Under the pieces are notes generated by a model. It ran no database searches. It was not told the DNA's origin and saw only the letters and a program-made list of their open reading frames with translations. Positions 1-8,143 of a DNA stretch of 16,637 bases are shown piece by piece. The stretch spans positions 1-16,637 of the forward strand of contig CAYQAS010000095.1 in the NCBI GenBank assembly GCA_964415525.1. Direction: 5' to 3'. The translations under genes and the position numbers were made by a program. Numbering within the stretch: position 1 is the first letter of the stretch; each line of letters begins with the position of its first letter. The DNA comes from CAZPUI01 sp964415525. GTDB lineage: Bacteria > Acidobacteriota > Holophagae > Holophagales > Holophagaceae.

Positions 1-358
1 CCAGCAGAAGAAGGTGCGGGAGCTCTCCGGCGGCCAGCAGAACCGCCTGAACCTGGCTCTCACCATGCGCAGCGAATCCAACCTGCTGTTCTTCGACGAA
101 CCGACCAACGACCTGGACATCAACACGATGCGCGCCCTGGAAGAGGCCATCGAGGGCTTCGCTGGCTCAGCCATCGTCGTGAGTCACGATCGTTGGTTCC
201 TGGACCGTCTGGCCACCCACATCCTGGCCTTCGAAGGCGACAGCCGTGTGGAGTTCTTTGACGGCAACTACACGGAATACGAGCAGTACCGCAAGGATGT
301 GCTGGGCCTCAAGCCCTTCGATCCGCACCGGATCAAGTACCGCAAGCTCACGCGCTAG
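1..358 (+). CDS. ettA: Energy-dependent translational throttle protein EttA (ABC-F ATPase), C-terminal part
   Basis: Only the last 118 codons are in the window (reading frame from base 2); the rest lies to the left. EttA is a cytoplasmic ABC-F ATPase that binds the ribosomal E site and gates the first steps of elongation according to ATP/ADP ratio. This fragment is the C-terminal half of the second ABC domain: signature LSGGQQNR near the start, Walker B LLFFDEPTNDLD about 25 residues later, and the switch histidine in VVSHDRWFLDR. The tail (VEFFDGNYTEYEQYRKD, then RIKYRKLTR) is the EttA-type ending and differs from that of Uup or ABC-F resistance proteins. There is no transmembrane partner, as expected. 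An intrinsic terminator follows 17 bp after the stop, so this is the last gene of its transcript. Confidence 0.93.
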   Translation, partial: QQKKVRELSGGQQNRLNLALTMRSESNLLFFDEPTNDLDINTMRALEEAIEGFAGSAIVVSHDRWFLDRLATHILAFEGDSRVEFFDGNYTEYEQYRKDVLGLKPFDPHRIKYRKLTR

Positions 359-375
359 AGGGTTCGTTTCACGCT

Positions 376-408
376 GGGAGGACGGGTTCACACCCCGTCC
401 TCCCTTTT
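376..408 (+). terminator. Intrinsic terminator after ettA
   Basis: A perfect 11-bp stem, GGGAGGACGGG (376-386) and CCCGTCCTCCC (394-404), encloses a 7-nt loop and is followed directly by TTTT. It starts 17 bp after the ettA stop codon, in the position expected for a Rho-independent terminator. Confidence 0.9.
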
Positions 409-868
409 CATTCGTCGACGACCTACCTGGTCAGGAGGACAAGCGAACTGGACTGATGTGGGATACCGTCCGACCGATGCGAGGTTCTGTGTGGGCTCGA
501 GGGTCGCAATCCTGCCGCCATTAATCACGGGACGAGCCTCAAGGGCTTCGGCTTCGGCTGTGGTGGATGTGGTCATGCGAGACAAGACGTTTGGGAATGT
601 CGGAGTTTGCCCGACGCGGGGTGCCCAGGCCTGGTGATGCCTCACTCGATATTCCGAAATCATGTCAATAAGGTGTGATATTTCGATGATTCAGTAGCAA
701 TAAATCGTGATTCATGGCTGCGGTGATGTGCATATCTTTTGCACTCACGCGACCTATGTTTGCGTGGTTGATTGATGAATGTTGAAAATCATTCCAGACT
801 GACCACGTGTCGCTCGGGGATTCCGGGCGGCGCATCTGCTCGGTCTCTTCATCCCAAAGGGTGCCTGC
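409..868. other. Intergenic region without recognisable gene; probable promoter region of the giant IPT/TIG protein
   Basis: No open frame here resembles a known protein. The first half is GC-rich like the rest of the window. From about 655 to 795 the sequence becomes clearly AT-richer (TGTGATATTTCG, CAATAAATCG, TTGATTGATGAATG), which is where a promoter for the gene starting at 869 would be expected. I could not place a convincing -35/-10 pair. Two short inverted repeats lie in it: GTGCA-N7-TGCAC (728-744) and GAATG-N8-CATTC (777-794). I found no riboswitch consensus. Confidence 0.4.
728..744. promoter_or_regulatory. Short inverted repeat, possible operator
   Basis: GTGCA at 728-732 and TGCAC at 740-744 are exact inverted copies separated by 7 bases in the AT-rich stretch about 130 bp before the giant surface-protein gene. 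The shape fits a dimeric regulator site, but the arms are only 5 bp and no regulator is implied by its sequence. It could be chance. Confidence 0.2.
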
Positions 869-3800
869 ATGCGCATGCCGCCGTTCTCCCAGTTCCTACG
901 GGCCCTTGCCCTTCTGGTCATCACTGTCGCCGCCCTAGCGGCCGAGGTGCCGGTCCGCCCCCCGCTCATGCGCCCCAGCGCCGAAGTCCTGCGCAGCTGG
1001 AATCGTGAACACCATGCGCTGCCTTCCGCGGCACACCTGTTGGATGTCCATTCGGAGCGGCCTGCCAAGGTACAGCTTCTGGAGCATCTCCAGGGCGCGA
1101 TCCGCGAACGGAACCAGGGGGCCTCGGCCAATGCCTGGGTCTGGGCTTCCACGGCCATGGTCGAAGTGGCCCTGTCCACCGACCAGGGCTGGAAAGACCG
1201 CCTCTCCATCCAGCACCTCCATGCCCAGCTGGGAGACGAGTCCCGCTTTCACCTCCTCGCGAGGACGGGGTCGAGTCTTCCGGGGTTCGCCGCCTTCCTG
1301 AACGAGCACCGCGTGCTCATTCCCTGGTCGAACGCGCAGGCCGACTATCGGGATGGCGTGATCAACTCCGCCACCACCCGCACCCTGGTGGACCCCGCCA
1401 GCATCAGCCTTGAGCCTCAGTACCGGGTGCGTCAGATCACGCCCTTTGCCCTCCCAACTGCGGGACGCAGCCAGACGGAAATGATCGCCCTGATCCGCGC
1501 GGCTCTGGCCGGTGGGCAGGCGGTGGGCTTCAGCTTCAAGACTCAGGCAGCCGACTTCCAGACGTTCTGGGCCGAAGGCTCCGAAGACGCCCTGTGGGTG
1601 AATGCTTATGAAGGTGGTACCTGGAATGCGGCCTGGGGCGCTCACATGGCCGTCATCGTCGGGTACGACTGCCAGGATCCGGATCCTGCAAAGCACACCT
1701 GGATCGTTCTGAACAGTTGGGGAAACACCGCCAAGCGGCCGGGAGGCCTCTTCCGCCTTCCCATGCACATGGCCTACGACGCGACCTTCCGGCTCGCGGA
1801 AGACGATGCCGCCCTGGACTGCTATCAGTTCCAGGTCATCCGCCTGGAGATGGAAACACCCGTGCCGGCGCCCCTCGCGGTGCAAGCGACCCTGTCCGAG
1901 TCCTCCCCGGTGGTGGGCCAGCCCCTGCAGTTCACCGCCTCCGTCCAGGGGGTGCCCCCTGTGGCCTACCAGTGGCGACGGAACGGAGAAGCCCTCTCTG
2001 GCGCCACCGCCGCGGTGCATGCGATTCCCTATCTGAAGTCGACGGACGGCGGGGCGAGCTTTGACGTCCACATCGCCAACGCCACGGACCAGGCCGTCAG
2101 CGCCCCCTTGACGTTCTCGGTCCAAGGCACCCAGGCCTTGTTGAATCCGGGCTTTGAGGGGGAGGACGGGTGGGCCTGGCTTCCCGCCTCCGCCCGGAGT
2201 GTTGTGGGCGATGCCCACTCAGGCGTGACCGTGGCCCAGCTTGCGGGCTTGGGCGCAGCCAGCCTCTCTCAGAAGGTGAGCATCCCCAAGGACGCCAAGA
2301 ACGCATGGATCAGCTGGTGGACCCGCTACGCCGTGGACGGCTCCAAGGACCGCCTCTCCATTCGGGTGCGTGACGACGAGGGCAAGCTCCTGGAGACTCT
2401 GTCCAGCTACACCAAGGACACCCAAGCGCTGCTGTGGAGCCAGGACTCGGCCAACCTCGACGCCTATCGTGGGCAGACCATCCACATTGCCGCCGAGGCC
2501 ACCCAGGAAGGTGAGCCCGGCAGCGGCTTCCAGCTGGATGACTTCGCGTTGGTGCTGGACGCACCTCGACCCAAAGCCAAGCGGCTGCGCGCAGCGGCGG
2601 GTGAACCGACCATCACCTCCTTCAGTCCCACAAGCGGCGGCAGAAACACCAAGGTCACGATTTCCGGTACCGGCTTCACCGGGGCCACCCAGGTGCTGTT
2701 CGATGGGCGCGCTGGGAGCGGACTCCTCGTGCCAAACGACACGACCCTGACAGTCACGGTTCCCAATAACATCACTTCCGGTCTCATCACCGTGGTCACC
2801 CCCGGAGGATCTACCACCAGTAAAGATCCATTCAAGACGACACGGATGTACATCCGCAGCTTCAGCCCGGAGTCTGGCCCCATCGGTTCGAAGGTGGTCA
2901 TCAAGGGCGAGAATTTTACGAGCGGTGACACTGTTTCCATCGGCAATGCGTATGCCACATCCACTTTCGATAGCAGCACACAGATCTCCGCACAGGTGCC
3001 AAGCACCTTGACCGGCAAGATTACTGTGACCTTTAACTATTACGAACGTGACGTCTCCGAAAAGTCCTTTAAAGTCCAGTCCGATGCTCCCCCGGTTATC
3101 ACTGGATTCACGCCCGGCGCGGGCGGCGCTGCCACCTCAGTCACCCTAAATGGGACGGGGTTCTCGGGTGCCAGCCTCGTGGACTTTGCGGGTGCATCTG
3201 TCACCACGTTTTCGGTGAACAGTGACACCCAGATCACAGTAGAGGTTCCCAGCGGCGCAACCAGTGGTCCCATCGCTGTGACCACTCCCATGGGCAAGGG
3301 CACCAGTTCTGCCTCTTTTAAGGTTACATCTCCCATCGTGGCCAGCTTCACGCCGGACAAGGGAATCATCGGTGCCAAGGTGGTCATCACCGGTAGTAAC
3401 TTCCTCAACGCTTCAGCTGTGCGCTTTCGCGGCACCAGCGCGAACTACGTCATCGATAACGACACTCAGATCACGGCGACCGTCCCGGCGACATCGACGG
3501 GGAAAATCGAAATCGTTGGCCCTAGCGGTACTGGGGCCAGCGCCACTCCGTTCTCCGTGGAGGCCGCTGCGGCCCCCACCCTCACGGCTTTCACTCCAGC
3601 GGAAGGCAAGGCCTACACCAAGGTGATCCTGACCGGTACCGGTTTCAGCGGCACGACGTCCGTGAAATTTAACGGGGTCGCAGTGTATGTCACTGTGTTG
3701 AGCGATACCCGTATCTCGGTGGAGGCGCCCTACGAGGTGACCACGGGCCCCATCACGGTGATCACCCCCAAGGGACAGGTGGACAGTGTCACGCCTTTCA

Positions 3801-6800
3801 AATCCACCCGGTTGGTGCTGACCAGCATTGACCCCGCCTCTGGTCCCATCGGAACCAAAGTCACGCTGACGGGCTCTGGATTCACCATGGTCGATCGTGT
3901 CCGATTTAACGGCACTGAAGCACCATTCACCATGGACGGCGATACCCGGATTAACGCTGTGGTGCCTGCCACCACTTCCGGAACCATTTCCCTCTCTGCT
4001 CCGAACGACTACCTGTACAGCTCTGTCCGATTCGAAGTGGCACCTGCGGGCCCACCGACCATCACCAGCTTTACGCCCACCGAAGGGGGCGACAACACCG
4101 AGGTCACCCTCCAGGGCACCAACTTCTCGGGGGCTACGTCCATCACTTTTAACGGGGCGAATGCCGACATCAAGACCCGCGTCAGCGACACCAAAATCAT
4201 CGCCAGGGCACCTTCGGGGGTTACGACCGGTGCCATCTACCTAACCACCCCCCTGGGCACAGCCACCAGCACGGGAACCTTCAAGGCCAACAGTCCCCTT
4301 ATTACGAGCGTCGCTCCCGCTTCAGGTCCCATCGGAGCCAAGGTGGTGCTGACGGGCAAGAACCTCACGGGCACCACCTCCGTTCAGTTTAATTACTACA
4401 CTAGCGCCACATTTACCGTGGATAGCGATACCCAGATCACTGTCATCGTGCCCAACACCAGCAGTGGCACGATCCGAGTCACCACGCGGTTTGGAACCTG
4501 TTCGTCTCCAACCAGCTTCACAGTGGCCGCGGACGCCGCACCGACCGTCACGAGCTTCTCCCCCTCGGAGGGGGGAATCGACCAGACGGTTGTGATCCTT
4601 GGAACGGGCTTTACGGGAGCCTCCACGGTGAGTTTCAACGGAACGCCGTCTTATTACCTCTCTGTGGACAGCGACACGCGCATCACCACTCGGGTGCCCT
4701 CCGTGGCCACCACCGGCAAGATCCGGGTCGTCACGCCCCTGGGCTCCGGCGAAAGCAGCACCGACTTCAAGGTTCGGACCCCCGTGATCAACGCCATTAC
4801 GCCAGATTTCGGACCCATCGGAAGCAAGGTGGTCATCACCGGTCAGAACTTCACCGGCACCACCGCCGTGGGGTTCTATTACTCCAATAACGCCACGTTC
4901 ACTGTGGACAGCGACACGCAGATCACGGCCGTCGCTCCTTCCGCAAGCACAGGCACCATCAGCATCACGACCCCATGGGGCTCCTGTACCAGCCGCACAA
5001 ACTTCACATACACCGCCAGCGCGGCTCCCACCATTGCCGCGTTCAGTCCGGCGCAAGGCAAGGAATACGACACCATCCGCCTCACGGGTAAGGGCTTCTC
5101 AGGCACAAGTTCGGTCCAGTTCAATGGAACATCGGCAGACTTCATCCTGGTCAGCGACACCGAACTCACCGCCAGAGTGCCCTACGGTGCAAGAACGGGA
5201 GCCATCTCCGTGACCACGCCCATGGGCACCGCGACCAGCGGTTCGGCCTTCAAGGTCCTGACTCCCCGCATCACGGGCATCTCCCCAACCTCGGGCCCCA
5301 TCGGCACCAAAGTCACCATTTCTGGAGTGAGCTTGACGGGCATCACCACCGTGAACGTCAACGGGACGAGCGCAACCTTCACAGTGGATAGTGACACCCA
5401 GATCTCGGCGGTGGTCCCACCCACGACCTCTGGATCCATATACATATATGGCCCCAACGGCTACGCCTACAGCGGGTCGAGCTTTTCCGTGCTTGCGAAT
5501 GCTGCTCCGAAAATCACGTCCTTCACGCCCACCGAGGCTGGGGTCGGCGCGCCCATCACGATCCTCGGCACGGGGTTCAGCGGTGTCTCCGATGTCCGGC
5601 TCAACGGGGCCTGGACAAGTTACACCTCCGTCAGCGACACCATGATTACCGCCAGGGTCCCCTACGACGCAAAGAACGGGGGTTTGATTTCGGTGACCAC
5701 CCCCATGGGTACTGCCGTCAGCAGCGCATCCTTCACGATCCACCGACCGACCGTACTGAAGCTGGAGCCCTCATCCGGCCCTGTTGGCACCCAAGTGGTT
5801 GTCAAAGGAAAGGGCTTCTCATCCGCCAATAGTGTGAGCTTCAACGGCACGAGGGCCTATTTCCAGATCGATAGTGATACTCAGCTCCGCACCACGGTGC
5901 CCTCCGGTGCGACGACAGGTACGCTGTGGGTGAGGGATACTCAGGATCTAGGAAGCGGTGAGCCCTTCACAGTGCTTGTTTCGACGCCACCGACAATCAC
6001 TTCCTTCAGCCCAGCTTCTGGTTCGGTTGGGACCATGGTCACCGTGTTTGGAAAGGGATTTACAGCCGCGGCCCAGGTGCGCTTCAACGGCTTCGCGGCC
6101 AGCTTCAGCATTCAGAACGACACGACCCTGACGGCCTATGTTCCCAGTGCCGCCACCACAGGACCCATCTCGGTAGTCGGACCCGGTGGGACGGGTGCAT
6201 CACAGGGGTCATTTTCTGTGACTGGCCAAGCTCCGACGATCGCCATGTTCTGGCCCTCTGCCGGGGTTCCTGGGAACACGGTCCTCATTTCCGGTACCCG
6301 GTTTACCGGCGCGACTGCGGTGAAGTTCAACGGCATCGCGGCTGCCTTCAATGTGAAGAGCGACACGCTGCTCGACGCCACCGTTCCCTCCGGGGCTACG
6401 ACCGGCCTGATTACGATCTTCACCCCTTCGGGTAACGCCTCTACAAGCACCGCATACACGGTGAACGACGATCGACCGACTATCACGGGCTTCAGTCCCG
6501 GTAACGGCCCCGTCGGAACGCAGGTGAACCTCGTGGGGACCAAGTTCACTGGGGCCACGAACGTTGCATTCAATGGCGTCAGCGCAACCTTCACGCTCGT
6601 CAGCGATACTTCGATCCTTGCAACCCTCCCTCCGGGGGCCCGCACGGGTGCTCTTCGGGTGACAACCCCGAAAGGACAGTGCCTGTCGATAAGTAGCTTC
6701 CGCGTCACGCCCGTGGTGGCGAGCCTCAGCGTCCTGTCGGGTCCTGTCGGCACTTCGGTCCAGATCAAGGGCAGCGGCCTCCTCGAGACCACCGCCGTTG

Positions 6801-7333
6801 TTTTCAATGGCACGCCTGCCATCTTCCAGGTCGCCAGTGACGACCTCCTCACCACCACCGTCCCCCAGGGCGCCAGCAGCGGTGCGCTGGTGGTCACGAC
6901 GCCTGGGGGAACCTCCAGTCCTGTGCTCTTTTCGGTCTCCAGCCTGGCCCTTAGTCCCCACCAGTCCGCCACCATGACGGGGTTCACCCTCATCTTCTCC
7001 GCCGTCCCCCAAGGCACCTCCGACCCCCTCACATGGGTGGCCTCGGGCGGCTCCCCCCTTTCTGGTACGGGTAGCACCTTTACCTGGACCGCTCCCCAGA
7101 CGCCCGGCGATGTGGTCATCACCGTCACCAGTGGTACCGCGAATTCCAGCCTTAATCTCAAGGTCAAGGGACGGGACCTCGGCACCGGCCAAGCGAACGC
7201 AGCCACCCTGTCGGTGTTTTCCGCCGCCTATGGCAGCCGATCCGGAGAACCGGCCTTCGTCGAGGCGGCAGACCTCAATGGCGACGGCATCATCAACGAC
7301 CAAGACATCACCATCTGGTTCAGCGGACGGTAG
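869..7333 (+). CDS. Giant secreted protein: catalytically dead papain-like domain, Ig-like, 18 IPT/TIG repeats, dockerin-like C-terminus
   Basis: A 2154-residue exported protein. Residues 1-25 form a signal peptide ending ALAA. Residues ~45-325 match C1A papain-like peptidases: NQGASANAW (82-90) aligns with the NQG-x-CGS-CW active-site loop, GAHMAVIVGYD holds the His (H259) and WIVLNSWG the Asn (N282). The catalytic Cys is Ala89, so no proteolysis is expected. Next come an Ig-like domain (~335-418) with the YQWRRNGE motif and a jelly-roll-like domain (~420-568) opening with LLNPGFE. Residues 580-~2024 hold 18 IPT/TIG domains of about 80 residues. An Ig-like spacer and a dockerin-like end (AADLNGDGIINDQD, last 22 residues) close the protein. 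The ATG at 869 follows AAAGGGTG; ATG at 875 is an alternative. Likely role is a surface binding or adhesive protein (inferred). The cohesin-like lipoprotein gene follows 8 bp later. Confidence 0.88.
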   Translation: MRMPPFSQFLRALALLVITVAALAAEVPVRPPLMRPSAEVLRSWNREHHALPSAAHLLDVHSERPAKVQLLEHLQGAIRERNQGASANAWVWASTAMVEVALSTDQGWKDRLSIQHLHAQLGDESRFHLLARTGSSLPGFAAFLNEHRVLIPWSNAQADYRDGVINSATTRTLVDPASISLEPQYRVRQITPFALPTAGRSQTEMIALIRAALAGGQAVGFSFKTQAADFQTFWAEGSEDALWVNAYEGGTWNAAWGAHMAVIVGYDCQDPDPAKHTWIVLNSWGNTAKRPGGLFRLPMHMAYDATFRLAEDDAALDCYQFQVIRLEMETPVPAPLAVQATLSESSPVVGQPLQFTASVQGVPPVAYQWRRNGEALSGATAAVHAIPYLKSTDGGASFDVHIANATDQAVSAPLTFSVQGTQALLNPGFEGEDGWAWLPASARSVVGDAHSGVTVAQLAGLGAASLSQKVSIPKDAKNAWISWWTRYAVDGSKDRLSIRVRDDEGKLLETLSSYTKDTQALLWSQDSANLDAYRGQTIHIAAEATQEGEPGSGFQLDDFALVLDAPRPKAKRLRAAAGEPTITSFSPTSGGRNTKVTISGTGFTGATQVLFDGRAGSGLLVPNDTTLTVTVPNNITSGLITVVTPGGSTTSKDPFKTTRMYIRSFSPESGPIGSKVVIKGENFTSGDTVSIGNAYATSTFDSSTQISAQVPSTLTGKITVTFNYYERDVSEKSFKVQSDAPPVITGFTPGAGGAATSVTLNGTGFSGASLVDFAGASVTTFSVNSDTQITVEVPSGATSGPIAVTTPMGKGTSSASFKVTSPIVASFTPDKGIIGAKVVITGSNFLNASAVRFRGTSANYVIDNDTQITATVPATSTGKIEIVGPSGTGASATPFSVEAAAAPTLTAFTPAEGKAYTKVILTGTGFSGTTSVKFNGVAVYVTVLSDTRISVEAPYEVTTGPITVITPKGQVDSVTPFKSTRLVLTSIDPASGPIGTKVTLTGSGFTMVDRVRFNGTEAPFTMDGDTRINAVVPATTSGTISLSAPNDYLYSSVRFEVAPAGPPTITSFTPTEGGDNTEVTLQGTNFSGATSITFNGANADIKTRVSDTKIIARAPSGVTTGAIYLTTPLGTATSTGTFKANSPLITSVAPASGPIGAKVVLTGKNLTGTTSVQFNYYTSATFTVDSDTQITVIVPNTSSGTIRVTTRFGTCSSPTSFTVAADAAPTVTSFSPSEGGIDQTVVILGTGFTGASTVSFNGTPSYYLSVDSDTRITTRVPSVATTGKIRVVTPLGSGESSTDFKVRTPVINAITPDFGPIGSKVVITGQNFTGTTAVGFYYSNNATFTVDSDTQITAVAPSASTGTISITTPWGSCTSRTNFTYTASAAPTIAAFSPAQGKEYDTIRLTGKGFSGTSSVQFNGTSADFILVSDTELTARVPYGARTGAISVTTPMGTATSGSAFKVLTPRITGISPTSGPIGTKVTISGVSLTGITTVNVNGTSATFTVDSDTQISAVVPPTTSGSIYIYGPNGYAYSGSSFSVLANAAPKITSFTPTEAGVGAPITILGTGFSGVSDVRLNGAWTSYTSVSDTMITARVPYDAKNGGLISVTTPMGTAVSSASFTIHRPTVLKLEPSSGPVGTQVVVKGKGFSSANSVSFNGTRAYFQIDSDTQLRTTVPSGATTGTLWVRDTQDLGSGEPFTVLVSTPPTITSFSPASGSVGTMVTVFGKGFTAAAQVRFNGFAASFSIQNDTTLTAYVPSAATTGPISVVGPGGTGASQGSFSVTGQAPTIAMFWPSAGVPGNTVLISGTRFTGATAVKFNGIAAAFNVKSDTLLDATVPSGATTGLITIFTPSGNASTSTAYTVNDDRPTITGFSPGNGPVGTQVNLVGTKFTGATNVAFNGVSATFTLVSDTSILATLPPGARTGALRVTTPKGQCLSISSFRVTPVVASLSVLSGPVGTSVQIKGSGLLETTAVVFNGTPAIFQVASDDLLTTTVPQGASSGALVVTTPGGTSSPVLFSVSSLALSPHQSATMTGFTLIFSAVPQGTSDPLTWVASGGSPLSGTGSTFTWTAPQTPGDVVITVTSGTANSSLNLKVKGRDLGTGQANAATLSVFSAAYGSRSGEPAFVEAADLNGDGIINDQDITIWFSGR
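2606..6942 (+). repeat. Array of 18 IPT/TIG-domain-coding repeats with a two-domain (about 483 bp) period
   Basis: The domains begin near 2606, 2846, 3092, 3332, 3575, 3812, 4055, 4295, 4541, 4781, 5027, 5264, 5507, 5747, 5990, 6233, 6476 and 6710, that is every 234-246 bp. Each opens with a PTITSFSP-like strand, then GxxVTLTGxGFxG, a VxFNG turn and a DSDTQIT-VP motif. In the first 14 domains two types alternate. Odd ones have F-x-P-x-x-G-G and end in a TP-x-G...FK linker; even ones have SGPIG-x-KV and end near a run of Ala before the next Pro. Domains 15-18 no longer alternate strictly. IPT/TIG folds are Ig-like beta sandwiches used as rigid stalks or binding modules in surface proteins. Confidence 0.9.
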
Positions 7334-7341
7334 GAGAGAAC

Positions 7342-7929
7342 ATGAACAAGCGCATCTGTACGCTCCTGGGTCTGGCCCTGCTGACTGCCTGCGGAGGGGG
7401 GGACGGAGGTTCTGGAGGGAAGCCCACCCCCGCGCCCTTTGCCACGATCCTGACCTACACCGATCCCGCAGCTGTCGGTCCCCGACTTGTTCGCAATGCG
7501 GCCCTGTCCACGACTTCTCGACTGGTATTTGACCTCATCGGCCCTGCCGGGACCCCGATTAGGGGCATGGCGCTGCCTTTGATGTCCGATGCAACCAAGG
7601 TGGACTGGGTGCCTCCGGTGGATGACAACAGTCTTCGCCTTGTCCTGGACTGCGGAGTGATCCCGCTGGGGTCCACCCCCCAGCTCCGCTACGAGCAACT
7701 GGATCCCCTCAACCGTGGAAGTCTAGACATGGGGCTTTTCCAGAAGGGTGGCACGCCCACGCAACTGGGTGAGCAGGCCATCCTCAGGCTTGCCCTGCGA
7801 CTGCGGCCCTCGACTCCGATCGGTCCTATTGATCTCGCGGTGGCAGCCGGACGTCAGCTCGTGGTGGCCGACGCCAATGGCGCCCTGAACGGGTATGTCG
7901 TCAAGATCGGCGCGCTGCGGGCAGATTAG
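7342..7929 (+). CDS. Lipoprotein with cohesin-like domain (possible anchor for the upstream dockerin-like protein)
   Basis: A 195-residue predicted lipoprotein. MNKRICTLLGLALLTAC is a short signal with lipobox LTAC (Cys17); the next residues are GGG, with no Asp at +2, which favours the outer membrane. A Gly/Pro linker (to ~residue 32) leads to a beta-rich domain of about 160 residues. Its second half (ILRLALRLRPSTPIG, then VVADANGALNGYVVKIG) resembles the last strands of cohesins, where a hydrophobic strand is followed by a GTT turn, a D-x-N-G loop and a final NG-V-I strand. That resemblance is by eye and not certain. The start is well set: GGAGAG overlaps the end of the previous gene and the ATG lies 8 bp after its stop, so the two genes are co-transcribed. 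Without the cohesin call it is a lipoprotein of unknown function. Confidence 0.75.
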   Translation: MNKRICTLLGLALLTACGGGDGGSGGKPTPAPFATILTYTDPAAVGPRLVRNAALSTTSRLVFDLIGPAGTPIRGMALPLMSDATKVDWVPPVDDNSLRLVLDCGVIPLGSTPQLRYEQLDPLNRGSLDMGLFQKGGTPTQLGEQAILRLALRLRPSTPIGPIDLAVAAGRQLVVADANGALNGYVVKIGALRAD

Positions 7930-7947
7930 GATCCTAAGTCGCATTTC

Positions 7948-7980
7948 CCGAAAACCCACGGTTCATCCGTGGGTTTTCGG
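7948..7980. terminator. Strong terminator hairpin after the lipoprotein gene, symmetric
   Basis: A perfect 14-bp stem, CCGAAAACCCACGG (7948-7961) and CCGTGGGTTTTCGG (7967-7980), has a 5-nt loop TTCAT. Because the arms contain AAAA and TTTT, the inner CCCACGG stem is followed by a T-tract in both directions. It starts 18 bp after the lipoprotein stop codon. No minus-strand gene ends here, so its useful direction is plus. Confidence 0.85.
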
Positions 7981-8005
7981 CATGTAATCCCGGTCGGTTC
8001 CTTCA

Positions 8006-8035
8006 TTGAAATCGATGCAACGCAGGTGGTAGATC
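8006..8035 (+). promoter_or_regulatory. Weak sigma70-like promoter candidate for the propeller sensor gene
   Basis: TTGAAA (8006-8011) matches the -35 hexamer at 5 of 6 positions. TAGATC (8030-8035), 18 bp later, is a poor -10 match. It lies about 110 bp before the start at 8144 and after the preceding terminator, which is the right place, but the -10 is unconvincing. Confidence 0.2.
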
Positions 8036-8143
8036 GACGGGCAGTGCGACCTCTCAGCAGCCCCGCGCCTTCGGGAGACGCTGTGTGAGGGCCGATGATT
8101 CCAGGCTCACCCGTCGCGAAAGGCCTGCCGATAGGCTCCCATC

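Noticed and set aside
409..868. Cyclic di-GMP (GEMM) riboswitch upstream of the surface protein
   Set aside because: I looked for the CACGCA...GGCAAACC and GACGCAAAGCC segments and did not find them.
935..2218. Long minus-strand open frame (427 codons) opposite the papain-like and Ig-like part
   Set aside because: It mirrors the codon pattern of the strongly supported plus-strand gene, is low in complexity (Gly, Arg, Pro, His) and matches no family.
5436..5451. Near-palindrome CCATATACATATATGG as a Hut-box-like operator
   Set aside because: It lies deep inside the coding repeats (Ser-Ile-Tyr-Ile-Tyr-Gly) and far from the hut genes.
2606..6942. Regular repeats of about 240 bp as a CRISPR or satellite array
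   Set aside because: The periodicity is that of protein domains in one open frame; the nucleotide copies are diverged and there are no spacers.
6136..7303. Two long minus-strand open frames opposite the end of the IPT/TIG array
   Set aside because: They are GC-driven shadows of the repeat array; their own repeat-like look comes from the plus-strand repeats.
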